A stretch of 64,000 nucleotides of DNA, from assembly GCF_032884065.1 (NCBI RefSeq), contig NC_088867.1:23070281-23134280 (forward strand). The letters run 5' to 3'. The notes beneath the pieces were generated by a model. The model saw only the letters and a list, made by a program, of their open reading frames with translations, was not told the origin of the DNA and did not search any database. The position numbers were made by a program, and so were the translations under genes. Source of the stretch: Artemia franciscana (taxonomy: Eukaryota > Arthropoda > Branchiopoda > Anostraca > Artemiidae). This document shows positions 35,017 to 46,305 of the stretch, piece by piece. Each line of letters opens with the position of its first letter. Position 1 is the stretch's first letter.

Positions 35017-35885
35017 TTTTTTTGGTGGATTTATAGTTTCCGATGAGTATTTGTGATTTGGAAAGTTTCCAAATTTTATCGAAGCTCTGATTCGTAATTT
35101 TTTGAAGTGCCAACTGTGCTGTCATCAGCACAACAAACAATGACATCAGAAGATAGTTAACTATTGTTGGCACTATGGGCAAAGGATGGCTTATGATGAC
35201 AAAATATAAAGCAATTAATATGTCTCTGCTTTTTCACTCCATACAAAAGATTATTTACATCGATCAAAAATAACACTGGCCCTAAAACTGATCCTTGAGG
35301 GACACCAAAATTCACTTGTGAGGGTGAACAGAAAAGTGGATCGACACAAAATAGCCCATCATTCAAATAAGACAAACCAAAAAAATACATTATCCCTAAT
35401 GCCAAAATGAGACATCTTCGAAAGAAGAATTTCAGTGGTTAAGCAATCGAATACCTTACGAATAAGGCAGCCAGAATTAATCCTGAATCTAATGCAGAAT
35501 GTATAAAATTCAAAAGGGTTATGCAGAAATATTCAGTGGAGTGCCTCGTTCGAAAACCAAATTGAAAATCATGAAGAAAGTTTCCAGATTTTAGAAAAGT
35601 AAGGAGACGAGAACGGATAGCCTTTTCGAAAATTTTATTAAAAACTGATAAAATTAAAATTTGTCGATAGTTTGCTGGATCTATTTTTGGCCCACCTTTA
35701 TACAAAACAATAATCCAAACATGTTAAGACAGCATCCGGAAAACACCATATTTAAATGAAAGATTAACAAATTTGAGATACAACTATCGAAGGAAGAATA
35801 GATTTAACTACCTTAGTAGGAATAGAATCTGGCCCAGATTAGGACGAATTTCCCAAACCATTAACAATTTTAGTAATATGACTTA
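35017..35885 (-). pseudogene. LINE reverse transcriptase fragment, antisense to ORF1 (mosaic copy A)
   Basis: Minus-strand RT blocks: GPDSIPTKVVKSILPSIVV (about 35,840), YGVFPDAV, YKGGPKIDPANYRQILIL, SVFNKIFEKAIRSRLLTFLK, HDFQFGFRTRHSTEY, then after missing catalytic block A, VNFGVPQGSVLGPVLFLI and the C-ADD region near 35,120 (complement), with a remnant of the post-ADD SFDKIWKLSKSQILI. These are standard non-LTR RT motifs. Internal deletions remove the region between HSTE and GVPQG. The fragment joins the ORF1 segment near 35,017 at a T-run in the opposite orientation. Confidence 0.82.
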
Positions 35886-35889
35886 ATCC

Positions 35890-36395
35890 CCCACAATCCC
35901 CGGGGGAAGGGCTGCAAGTTATGGACTTTGCCCATTGTTTACATATAGTGTCGGTTATCGGGAAGTTTTCAGATATTTTCAGGGGGAGGGTTCGAGGGAG
36001 AGGGCTAAGTAGAAGGAATTTATCTTGGGGGAAGTGAATTTTCCATGGAAGGGGTGCCGAATTTGTCAGCATTTTTTAAAAAAACAATCAGAAAAAAAGA
36101 AGGTTTTTTCAACTGGAAGTAAGGAGCAACATTAAAACTAAATTACTTGTATGGGGGGGGCTCGTCCCCTGGTCAATACCTAGCTCTATGCAATGAAGTT
36201 AAAATTGTATTCCAATTCTAGAAGAATGACCCCTGAATCCCAAAGGCCATTAAACTAGAATAAATACGTCTTTTGAAAGTACTAAAAAAATAGCGTAAAG
36301 AGCGAGGTGTTGACAAGGGGGATCATCACCTCGTTAATACCTTGCTCTTTATGCTAAATTTACTTTAAAGAGCGAGGTATTGACGAGGGGGATAA
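35890..36395. repeat. Foldback-related module, diverged copy
   Basis: Starts GGGGAAGGGCTGCAAGTTAT like 1,340-1,365 and 13,755-13,780, and continues with CTGGAAGTAAGGAGCAACAT and repeated AAAGAGCGAGGTRTTGACRA words around 36,297-36,390, with complementary TTGCTCTTTATGCTAAA. The homologous stretch beside both PLE copies shows that this module travels independently of the PLE. Confidence 0.7.
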
Positions 36396-36520
36396 TTTTT
36401 TGAAGTGCCAAGTGTGCTGTCATCAGCACAACAAACAATTACATCAGAAGATAGTGAACTATAGTTGGTACTATGGGCAAAAACAAAGTCTTTGCTTTTG
36501 TACTACATACACAATTATCT
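36396..36520 (-). pseudogene. Isolated LINE RT fragment
   Basis: About 120 bases equivalent to 35,090-35,230 (AAGTGCCAAGTGTGCTGTCA through GTACTACATACA), encoding on the minus strand the SSDVIVCCADDS catalytic block. It directly follows the foldback module and ends where module M2 begins. Confidence 0.65.
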
Positions 36521-36546
36521 TTTACAATTATCTGCTGTTACTACAT

Positions 36547-37158
36547 CACAATTATGTTTGGACAAAAAATAACCAACTTGTTCAAGTTTGTGATTTTTTA
36601 TAAAATAGTGCCTCTGATAATGAAGTGGAGACCAATTGAAACGGATGTACAAATGAAACGGATTGGACAAAAAAGGCATGGTGGGAGGACTATACTTTAA
36701 GTAGTTTTCCTCCTGAAGTTATTAGGAATTTGAACTTGGCAATGAGTAAGTAACATCCACTCAATCAATAAAGTATTTGGTGGTTTTTCCACTCAGTTTT
36801 TATGTGTAAGATTTTGACTGTAAATCCTACTAAACAAACTATAAAGAAGCATCTGATTTAAAAAGAAAATTCTAGACGGTTTCAATATTTATTGTTTGTC
36901 TTTCTTTAGTGGAAAGTTTTAATCATGTTTAAGCTAGTAATTCGCTTAGAATTAGACTTGAATTTGGCATTTGTCTGTGTATCTTTAGGAATCAATAGTA
37001 TACATATACAGCAAAATATTTAAAATTCATGAGGATCAGACTGATATGCCTTTAAAGAAAATTGATTTTTTAAACCAATTCTAATAAAAGTAGACAGTGG
37101 GGTAGCATTTGATTTGTATCCTTTATCACAAGAAAGAAACCAACAACAAGAATTCTCA
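36547..37158 (+). repeat. Module M2 copy 1, 3' end of an unknown transcribed element
   Basis: About 95% identical to 42,935-43,561. It carries a short frame ending in stop (clean in the other copy: WWEDYTLSSFPPEVIRNL), an AATAAA signal just after it (near 36,767) and about 400 bases of AT-rich sequence. This looks like the last codons, poly(A) signal and 3' flank of a mobile element or duplicated gene. In this copy the frame is altered by small deletions. No family recognised. Confidence 0.5.
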
Positions 37159-37409
37159 AAAACTCAAAAAGATAAAAGTGCTTCTGTGTGTGGCATATTT
37201 ACAGATAGCGATGAGACCATCAAATAATTTACCAAATATTAGCATAAACCGCAGCCAAAAATTGGTATGGATTGAATACACCTACCCTGTATCGTGATTG
37301 GCTGATTATAGAGCCAGCGTACATAGCCCAATTTGCAGCTTTTAGCCAATGAGATTGATTGAGTAATGGAATTGTATATTTAAACTACTATGCATTTTTG
37401 GACAAATCA

Positions 37410-37918
37410 ATGGGTGCAGAATCATCGGTCTGCATCCCCTCAGATTTTGAAAATAAATTTTTTGCATTTATTTTAGGACAGGAAAAAAAATACCCCCCCC
37501 CCCTAATGTCTTAGAAAATATATTTTACCCGACCAGTTTAATAGAAGGGCATTAAAATGGGAGCCCTTCAGTCATCATACATTTTCTGAAGGCTGTTGAA
37601 TACGATGGTGATAAGCCTGATTCTAATGATGTCAAAGAACTCTTGTATCTCTTTGAGCTTTTCAATGCTCAGATGAAAGAATCACTATTGGTCCACTCCG
37701 TAAGAAAGAGTATCTGGTAATCCCTCCAGATTATGTTGTGCCTAAGATCGAGCCACAATATGTGATGACTGCGGATGCTAGGAACCAATTAGATATGCAT
37801 CATTCCTTCCAAATTGCCTATTTGAACACCCAAGTTTTTAAAGATGAATTAAAAGATGGTGGGAAAGACACAGCGTTTCAATTATTAATGCTTTCATTGT
37901 GTTTCTGTTAAATAGAGA
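37410..37918 (+). pseudogene. Coding-like remnants in shifted frames
   Basis: 37,410 opens MGAESSVCIPSDFENKFFAF (34 codons, broken at a run of 11 C at 37,493-37,503). From about 37,562 another frame reads HFLKAVEYDGDKPDSNDV and LLYLFELFNAQMKES. Then, after a one-base slip near 37,688, GPLRKKEYLVIPPDYVVPKI and DARNQLDMHHSFQIAYLNTQ run to TAA near 37,916. Residue use looks protein-like and the frames abut, suggesting one or two decayed genes. No domain recognised. Confidence 0.4.
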
Positions 37919-38067
37919 GAACAATCTTAAAAATCTCGCAAAGGAAAACAAAAAATATTTTTATAGTTTAGTTTAAACTGTTGTTTGTGTTTCATAAAGT
38001 GTGTATATATATTTGAAGTGTTCATTTTGTATAAAATGTGTAGATAGTTATTTTTAGTGTTTTTACC

Positions 38068-38277
38068 ATGTCTGATATTCCGCCATATGATACCAACATT
38101 GATTTCAGAGACGAAATCCCATTTCTAACTACTTTAGAACAATATGATGATGAGTTAGCTGATGACAAAAACAACGGGGCGGGTAAAGAGGTGTTGCAAA
38201 TATTGGAAAATAACGCGGAGGGTCAATTTGAAAAAATATTAAAAACTAAAATAAAACCAACGAAAAATCGAAAATAA
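38068..38277 (+). CDS. Small unidentified ORF (69 aa)
   Basis: ATG at 38,068 opens 69 codons: acidic N-terminal half (MSDIPPYDTNIDFRDEIPFL, then EQYDDELADDKNN) and basic end (KTKIKPTKNRK). A TATAAAATGTG stretch lies about 35 bases upstream. Composition suggests a disordered, possibly nucleic-acid-associated peptide. It follows the remnants at 37.4-37.9 kb in the same orientation and may belong to the same decayed element. Short length leaves chance as an alternative. Confidence 0.3.
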   Translation: MSDIPPYDTNIDFRDEIPFLTTLEQYDDELADDKNNGAGKEVLQILENNAEGQFEKILKTKIKPTKNRK

Positions 38278-39057
38278 AAGACAAAATTCAATATAAGCTG
38301 AAATTAGCAGAATTAAAACCTGATACCTTTTTACGATTGTTTCTTCTTATTTAACAGTGTACCATCTTTCTCAAAACATCACCTGTCCCTATTTTCTATC
38401 CGCCACCTCTCTTGATAGCGGGAGGAACCCAACTGAACACGTCAGAATAGAAAAAAACTCTCGCTAATCTGTATCAATTGAAACGTGTTAATGCCACAAT
38501 AATCGTCTGCTTGCAGTTTTTTGGACTATGTGTGATGTTACTACCCCATTGGACGCCAAGAAAACGGAGGGGGAAAATCATATATGTCAAGAATTGGTAG
38601 ATCCCTGTTTCTTTTATTTTGCAACCACGCTTCCCAGCATGGGGTCCATGCCTCACTGGGAGGGGGGGAGGAGGGATTGAGAATCTTGGTGGGTCTTGTG
38701 CTGGACATGCACCCTTCGGTTCACTGTACTCTAGAGCCTTAATTTTGAAGAAACAAAACATTTATGTTGAGAATAATGTCAAATTCACAAAATCAGTTGA
38801 GAACCATTACACTCTGGCTTCTTAATAAAAACTAACAAGAAAAAACTAAAGATAAAATCTATCAATCAAGTATTTTTAAATTATTATTCTTTTTTTCTTC
38901 TTCCCAAACTCAGAATTTTTTTCTGGAAACATTAAAGTGATCAGCATCGTAAAATATTTTTTATCAGACTAGTCTTGTAAAAAAATGCTTGGACACTTGT
39001 GTTTTTTGTGCACAATAAAGGAAAGTCTTCAGTTTTCTGTTTCTTTTAGTTTTACAG
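38278..39057. other. Intron-like spacer before anoctamin exon
   Basis: No gene. A GC-richer patch at 38,620-38,740 (GGGAGGGGGGGAGGAGGG) is unlike its surroundings; no family recognised. The last 30 bases are the T-rich tract and TTTTACAG acceptor of the following exon. Confidence 0.5.
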
Positions 39058-39255
39058 TTTGGGTTTTGCACCGTTTTCGTGACAGCCCTTCCATTGGCTA
39101 CATTGATTTTCTTCATCTCCAATGTCATTAATATTGGATTGGACGTGAAGAAATTCTTGAAACGTTATCAGAGGCCAGTCGCACACACTGTGAAGGGCAT
39201 TGGTGTTTTAGGCGACGTAATGGACCTGATTGAAAAGGTTTCGATCAGAACTAAC
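39058..39255 (+). CDS. Exon of an anoctamin (TMEM16) gene
   Basis: A 198-base block of exactly 66 codons lies between a T-rich acceptor (TTTTAGTTTTACAG, AG at 39,056-39,057) and a donor (GTAAGC at 39,256). The peptide begins FGFCTVFVTALPLATLIFF, continues SNVINIGLDVKKFLKRYQRP and ends with IEKVSIRTN. It matches the conserved anoctamin region FGFVTxFxxxFPLAPL...N...RxDAxKFxxxxRRP, near the C-terminal transmembrane helices that line the ion/lipid pathway. Anoctamins are Ca2+-activated chloride channels or scramblases of plasma or internal membranes. The exon is open, phase 0 at both ends and has normal splice signals, so it may be functional. Neighbouring exons were not found, implying long transposon-filled introns; an orphan or degenerate paralogue exon is the alternative. 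Confidence 0.75.
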
Positions 39256-41244
39256 GTAAGCCACATTTAGTCCTTCTTTGAATCAGGTTTTACTTGCTTA
39301 ATTTGTTGCATGGTTTCACTTCCATTTGATTTTCAAAAGAAGATTTGAAAGAAATGCCGGTAAAAATATCCTGTTTTCGTGAAACATGCTATCACAATTT
39401 TAAGGGAGAAAACAAAATAATATTTGATGTGCTAGTAAACAGTGCGTTTTTTACAAGTACATTTTGTGTTTTCATGTTATTCTTTTCTTATTCTGTATTA
39501 AATGAAAAAAAGCGAGTTTTCCAAAAAATAATTTTTATCAAAAAAGTTGAGCCATATCAAAATTCATGGTGAGGAGAAATAAAATAATACAATAAATCAA
39601 AGCTTAAAAAAACTTAGAAATTACTGAAAAATTAAAAATGAAAAAAATTTTAATGATTGACCGTGTCAAGCAAAAACAAGTCAAATTTAATTTGAGTTGA
39701 CGGACTTTAAAAATATGTCGTTCCATTTCATAGCTTCGTTAAACCAAATTTGTTTGGTTTCGTTTATTTCTGTTAAATTTTACAGAAAAATACTTTCCAG
39801 GAAAATTTAAATACTTAATCTAGAAGTTGTCAACATAGTTTACACTGAAAATTTCACCAAGAAAAAGAAGAAACTGAGGAAGTTGATTCGTTTATTTCTT
39901 TGTTGAAAGTTGATTCGGTGTTGTAAACGATAACTGCAACATCACCCTCATAGTTTTTCTTGGTAAACTAATCAAAAAGAATAAACTGTAAACTAAACAA
40001 ACTGTTTAAGAAAAGACCTATATAATAAGCATAAATTATAACGTAATTTTTGAATGTTATGAAAAAATATAGAAATTCTTGAATGCCCCCCCCCCTTAAT
40101 CTATGTATTTAGTTTTGAGTTTGTTTGTTTTTCCCTCTCCTAATATCAGATCGAACCTGATTAACAAAGCTAGGCCAAAGGAGAGCAAAATTTACATGAA
40201 TCATTTACATGAAATACCTAAATAATGTGAAAAAATTTATAATAATAAAAACAAATTAATGCAAATCATACAAGAAAATGATCGTCATGGCACCAATAAA
40301 ATTGCTAGCTCTTATCTCAACAGCTAACTGGTTTTTACAGCTGGTAAAAATTTGAAGAAAAGAGATTCACTCATAAGGTAAATTGAAAGCATAGTCTGGA
40401 AAACATTCGGTTCTGTTTTATCTATGTGCTACTGAAAAAATTACTGATCACTACCCGAGCAGTAGTGAATCGTAATTTGTGTTGGTCTGATAAAAGCTGT
40501 AACGATTTCGAGATAGGTGTCAAAATAATGTTTGACAATAAAAGCGTATTCAATTATTTATAAATATGTTTCCACTTTTATTGACTTCCCCTTTCATTGT
40601 GTAAACAATAGTAGAAAAAGGGTATGATAACCATAAAAATGAGAGGGAAAATTCACAAGCTAATTTGGCTGTTAATAAATAGTGCATCTAATCGTGCATG
40701 CATTGCTGAAAATTTTAAAAGTGCATTATTGTTATTAACACAAAGCGTTTAGTAGTAAAACGGATGGATTGTGTCGTGTGACATATGGCATCTAAACTCC
40801 TACATGTTTAATCTCTATCAGTTTTCAGTGAAATGAGAAACGAAGCCCAAAAAGTTAAAAATTGACTGAAATATTTCAGTAAGTTCTAAAAATATATTAT
40901 TTCCCTTGGTAGCCTCTATAAATCAAATTTACCTGAATATCTTTTCTTTATTACTCTTTGATTCTACGGTATTTAAACTAGACATACGTTTTCCGCTATT
41001 TAAACTTGAAAAATTTTCACTAAAAAAGAACAAAGACGAAGACAATTCAAAAAAATATAATTGGTTTTACAGGGGAAGAGGAATTCAAATTATATCAACC
41101 ATAGCTAATTTTTAGGTGATATGACGTAAGAAAGCATTGCTGGAAAAGCTCCAATTTTGTATACTCTACTTATCGTCGTCAGGTCATTTGTCATGGCGTC
41201 GGCTCATCGGCATACCACGTCAAGTCCGTTATGAAACAAAGAGA
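39256..41244. other. No gene seen; probable intron
   Basis: AT-rich, with a run of 10 C at 40,086-40,095. No further anoctamin exon or domain recognised. If the gene is intact this is intronic. Confidence 0.45.
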
Positions 41245-42386
41245 ACTTTTTGGAGACGTTTGGTGGAGTGGTTTTGTCCCCCGGAGGAGGATGTATAAAA
41301 GAAGTTGTTTCAACAGTTCTGAACAAACATTCATTCAGCGGACATCTGTATTTGCTCTATACAATTTTCAGCCAGATTAACTCTGACAAGTAAATTCTTT
41401 AACATTTTTTCAATGAATTTGGGTGTTGGTTTATCTATTTTTTGACAATTCTAAACATTATTGAATATAAATATGGTTAACAAAAGCGGGAAGCGATCAA
41501 GACAAATTGATTTAGAGGATTCAAGAGGATCCACGGAGTCGACTAATAATATCTCAAAGTTAGATAAAATCCTTGTAATAGTCGGAGCAACTAAAAACGA
41601 TGTCTTAGAAATAAAATTTGAAATCGTTGACATTAAAGCTGGTTTAGAGTTCCTAAAATTCTCGTGTGGAAGATCTAGAATTACCAAGAACAACCGAAAA
41701 AAATTAATTATCTAGTATCAAGCAGGAAACATCGGCATTACGAAAACAAATTGAAAAGGAGCCTGGTTTCGGTGAATTAGTATCTAATGTGTGCTGTGTG
41801 CTTGAAGTGCCAAGTGTGCTGTCATCAGCACAACAAACAATGACATCAGAAGATAGTGAACTATAGTTGGCACAATGGGCAAAGGATGGCTTAGAATGAC
41901 ACAATATGCAACAATTAATAAGTCTCTGCTTTTTCACTACATACAAAAGATTATTTACATAGATCAAAAATACCATCGGCCCTAAAATTGATCCTTGAGG
42001 GACACCAAAATTCACTTGTGAGGTTAAATAGAAAAGTGGATCGATAGAAAATAACCCATCATTCAAATAAGACAAACCAATTAAATACATTATCCCTAAT
42101 GCCAAAATGAGACATCTTCGATAGAAGAATTTCAGTGGTTAAGCAATCAAATACCTTACGAATAAGGCAGCCAGAATTAATCCCGAATCTAATACAGAAT
42201 GTATAAAATTCAAAAGGGTTATGCAGGCATGTTTAGTGGTGTTCCTTGTTCGGAAACCAAATTGAAAATCACGAAGAAAGTTCCTAGATTTTAAAAAAGT
42301 AAGGAGAAGAGACAGGATAGCCTTTTCGAAGATTTTATTAAACACTGATAAAAATAAAATTTGTCGATAATTTGCTGGATCTATTT

Positions 42387-42470
42387 AAAGAGCTAAAGAG
42401 TTAAAGAGCGAGGTATTGGCGAGGGGGTAAGTTTTAATGTTGCTCCTTACTTTCAGTTAAAAACAACTTA
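42387..42470. repeat. Half foldback module
   Basis: AAAGAGCGAGGTATTGGCGA then TTTTAATGTTGCTCCTTACT and TTTCAGTTAAAAA, corresponding to the right end of the foldback family; its left half is missing. It abuts the antisense RT, as the larger module does at 35,890. Confidence 0.7.
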
Positions 42471-42934
42471 ATTTTGTGTTTAATTACTTCAGAGAAGAGG
42501 GTGAATTAGAATAAATGCAGTAGTAAACAGTGAATTATGTAATGTATTTAGATTGTCTTGAGTACATCAGAAAAATCTAGGGACTTTTAGGCAGTTTTCA
42601 GTTTGGGAAGCGGATATTTTACTTATTTTACATAGAAAACGTAAATTTAGTGAAAATTATTAAAATTTATAGCTCAAAAAAGGGGTTCGAGATTTTTGGT
42701 TCTATCCTTGTACTGTAAAGTCAATGCCTTTAAATTCAGGTTCTGCAATCAGCACCGTATATAAGTTATCCATTAGATGAGTTAAAAACAAGAAATTGAA
42801 GCTTGAAGAGTTTTCATAGCCCTTGGCTCTCTTCGTTCCCTTCGTCCCTGTAGCTCCCTTAGTTAGAAACTCTCAAGACTAATTTTTCATCTTTTTAGTG
42901 TTCTCCGGGAAGCTGCATGCTCGAATTGACGAAA

Positions 42935-43561
42935 CAATTGGTCACAATTATGTTTGGACAAAAAATAATCAATTTGTTCAAGTTTGTGATTTTTTATAAA
43001 ATAGTGCCTCTGATAATGAAGTGGCGGAGACAAATTGAAACGGATGTACCAAATGAAACAGATGGGAAGAAAAAGCCATGGTGGGAGGACTATACTTTAA
43101 GTAGTTTTCCTCCAGAAGTTATTAGGAATTTGAACGTGGCAATGAGTAAGTAATATCCACGCAATCAATAAAGTATTTGGGGGTTTTTCCACTCAGTTTT
43201 TATGTGTAAGATTTTGACTGTAAATCCTACTAAACAAACTATAAAGAAGCATCTGATTTAAAAAGAAAATTCTAGACGGTGTCAATATTTATTGTTTGTC
43301 TTCCTTTAGTGGAAAGTTTTAATCATGTTTAAGCTAGTAATTCGCTTTGAATTGGACTTGAATTTGGAATTTTTCTGTGTATCTTTAGGAATCAATAGTA
43401 TACATATACAGCAAAATATTTAAACTTCATTAAGATCAGACTGATATGCTTTTAAAGAAAATTGATTTTTTTAAAACAGTTCTAATAAAAGTAGACAGTA
43501 GGGTAGCATTTGATTTGTATTATTTATCACAACAAAGAAACCAACAACAAGAATTGTCAAT
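42935..43561 (+). repeat. Module M2 copy 2
   Basis: Better preserved copy of 36,547-37,158. A frame from 42,917 to a TAA at 43,151 ends KWRRQIETDVPNETDGKKK, PWWEDYTLSSFPPEVIRNLN, VAMSK, followed within 20 bases by an AATAAA poly(A) signal (CAATCAATAAAGTATTTGG). The acidic/aromatic C-terminus is distinctive but unidentified. The pair of copies, each next to the LINE mosaic, suggests joint mobilisation or local duplication. Confidence 0.55.
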
Positions 43562-43874
43562 TAAACATTATGCTTGATTGATAATGAAGAAAAAGTAAAG
43601 CTGAAGTGGTATAAAATCCAGTAAGTGAAATACATGTATGAGAAATAGATATGCAGATAGAAACGTAGATAACTTTGGAATTTGGAAAAAACATGGTGGG
43701 AGGGAAGGGAAAGACATAATAATCATATTTTAACAGTACTGCATCAAAACCTGAAGTTCTCTAACTCAAGCCTCGACTCAGCCCTCCAAGCGTTCTCCAA
43801 GCTTCGACTCAGCCCGCCATTTCAGATCAGCCCCGTCAGGAACCTCTAAATCAGATAAACCCAGTAGTTGCTTG

Positions 43875-44760
43875 TGTAACATATAGGCCAGCATCTCCCC
43901 CTTTATAAAATTCAGGAAAAATCGCTCATTCATGCCCCCTTAGAAATTCTTAAATTCAGGACTAAATTTATCATTCATACCCCTTTAGTAAATTTCAAAT
44001 TAGAAAAAGATTTAAAGTTAAGTCTCATAGAATCTGGAATTTAGCAGCTATTCAATACCTTATGGGCTACGTGCCTTTAAACACAAGTCAAACAAAGAGT
44101 AGAAATGTTTCTTTTTGAATCAACCAATCAAAATCAAGTCTATTAATGATTTTTATGAACCTTTGAACTCAAATAGAAAATACTTCTTTTTTTGTTTCTT
44201 GGGAGTGGAGACCGATTGTTTCACGATTGGGAATACCAGTCGTATTGCGAAATTTGCAGTAGAGGTCAAGTGCACAGGTCGTCCCCCAAGTTTTTGTTTA
44301 GAAATCAAGTCTTGGACTTATATTAGCGCGACACAGGCAGCTAGGAGTTCAGTTTTAGAATAGTCAAGTTCCAGTGTTCATGTGCACCCTTTCATGCTAT
44401 AAATTATTGGAGTTGTTTTATCCAAAGTTGTATGCTGTAAGTAAATAAAACTAATTGTCTTTAATCATCTTTTGTCTATGTACTAGGGCATCAGGTACAG
44501 TTCCTCTAGTCTTCAGGTACGGTCCCAAGGGAATCTATACTATTTAGGAGACCTCGAACAGCACTGAGATGATTCTGTCTCCCAGGTTACTGGGGATTAT
44601 CTACAGACCCTTTTTATTCTGTTAGCAATTTAGCTCCCATATCTCATATCAACATTAAGCTACCAAGACTTAGAAAAGTCCCAAGTACCACTAGCAAAAA
44701 TCCCCCTTAAGCAAAACTTCCCAATAAACCCTTATTTTAACCAACCCCCCCCCCGTAACA
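43875..44760 (+). mobile_element. Candidate 5' LTR of gypsy-type element
   Basis: Possible LTR from TGTAACATATAGG (43,875) to CCGTAACA (44,760). It contains a TATA-like CTATAAATTATT near 44,397 and AATAAA at about 44,444, consistent with U3-R-U5 order. It ends two bases before a primer-binding-like site. No matching 3' LTR was found in the window, so the limits are provisional. Confidence 0.4.
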
Positions 44761-44762
44761 TT

Positions 44763-44774
44763 TGGCACGGTCAG
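44763..44774 (+). promoter_or_regulatory. Possible tRNA primer-binding site
   Basis: TGGCACGGTCAG, starting with the TGG that pairs with a tRNA CCA end, two bases after the putative LTR end and about 270 bases before gag. The tRNA was not identified. Confidence 0.4.
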
Positions 44775-45042
44775 AAAAAGAAGACAGTAAAAGCAACTGA
44801 AAATACCTAACACAATGAATGCCTACTAACATAGACAATTGTGATTATTTACAAATTATTTTTTGATTTTTAAGTGCAGTGCAATATTATTTCTATTTTC
44901 CATTTTTTTTATATATAGGTATACCCCATTCAAAAATAATCAAAATCTGTAAGAATTAAAATGAAACAGTAATAAAATTAAAAACTATTAGAGATTATTA
45001 TATACCGCATACCTTCTAAAAAGAGACAAAACTACAATAAAT

Positions 45043-46222
45043 ATGGCCCAGGAACAAGATGAACTATTAAAAGCGCAACAAATTATTGCAACTTCGGTAG
45101 AAATTGCAAAATCATTACCAGAATATGAAGGAGATACGGACATTGACCAATTCAACATCCATTTAGGACAATTCGTAGAAATGACAAAAATTGACTTAAA
45201 AGTATTAAAAAGCATGCTACTTTTAAGACTAAAAGGACAGGCGCTAACGTTTTTAAAACAAATTGAAAATACGATAGGCACAGAAGCAACCTCAACAATT
45301 AACTCAATAGAATTATTTCAACAGGCCTTCCAGAAAAGATTTATTGACACAAGTTCATTGAATAAACTGAAACATGGCCTAGTTACATTCGAACAGACCC
45401 AAAACGTTCGAGAGTACTTACATAAAATTAAAATTGTAACAGAAGCGCGATACGGTCCAGAAGAAGGGGAATTATATGAAAAATAATACTTAATGCATTT
45501 AAACAGGGGCTCAACCCAAAATTATATCGTCTACTAATAGCTAAAAATATTGATAACCTAGAACTAGCAGTTCAGGAAATAGAAAGAGCCGTAGAAATTG
45601 ATTCGATTGTCCTAAGGCATCAAAAACTGTCAAGAAATGCTGTAGAAAATAAAACCCCTGTAAAATCAAGAGATTCCTCTCCACGATTTTTCTCCCGAGA
45701 ATCATCGCCAAAACCCATTCGAAATCAAATTCGAACCACCACACCTCCAAGACAAGTACGTTTTGCCCCGATAATCAATTGAGAGCACAAACCAATAATG
45801 AACCACTAAGGTGCTACACCTGTAACCGGTTAGGACATATTGCGAGAAATTGTTTTGCAAACAATAATTATCGCCCTAATTTTAGGGGAACGAGTAACCG
45901 TTTGTCCAGGGGGACAAACTATAGTGGGTACGCCCCTAGAGGCAATCAAGGGAACACATTTTTAACAAGAGGTAATTACCCAACCCAAAGTCAGAATTTC
46001 CAACGCAATACATATCAGTATCGCGGAGGGTATCGTGGAAGGACAAATCAACCTAGTAATAGTTGGAATAGAAATACAAGAGGTAGTTATATCAGCCGAC
46101 GGCAACAATATAACAACTCCACCTCAAATAATAATCAAGGAAACCAAAACAGAACAAATGAAAGTTCTACACCTGACATCTGGGAACCCCAGGGAAACAA
46201 TACAAGCCTCCAAAATTCTTAG
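45043..46222 (+). pseudogene. gag of gypsy-type LTR retrotransposon
   Basis: ATG at 45,043 (MAQEQDELLKAQQIIATS) opens 147 codons of a capsid-like protein (PEYEGDTDIDQFNIHLGQFV, RLKGQALTFLKQIEN). The frame breaks at a TAA near 45,484, with the continuation (LNAFKQGLNPKLYRLLIAKN) one base away. A second change at about 45,778 leads to the zinc knuckle CYTCNRLGHIARNC (CX2CX4HX4C, near 45,810) and an Arg/Asn/Gly-rich tail. Together they form a nucleocapsid-containing Gag that would package element RNA. Two slips make this copy defective. Confidence 0.88.
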
Positions 46223-46305
46223 GACCAAAATTTGGTGGCAAAATAATTTATAGGTCCCCACCAGTGATTATACCATTTTTGAGTGCAAATAATAATAATA
46301 TGTAA

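Larger units (their letters stand above)
41245..43660. mobile_element. LINE ORF1/antisense-RT mosaic, copy B
   Basis: Starts with the same leader as 34,028 (TTGGAGACGTTTGGTGGAG, TATAAAAGAAG), then ORF1 start (MVNKSGKRSRQIDLEDS, 41,473). ORF1 breaks off near 41,792 and antisense RT follows (41,805-42,386: SLSSDVIVCCADDSTLGTS, FGVPQGSILGPMVFLIYVNN, FLRDFQFGFRTRNTTKHACI). Next come a foldback half-module, about 460 bases of unique DNA, and module M2. ORF1's last codons and tail reappear at 43,563-43,660. So about 1.76 kb, including the RT, interrupts ORF1 here, unlike copies A and C. Confidence 0.7.
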
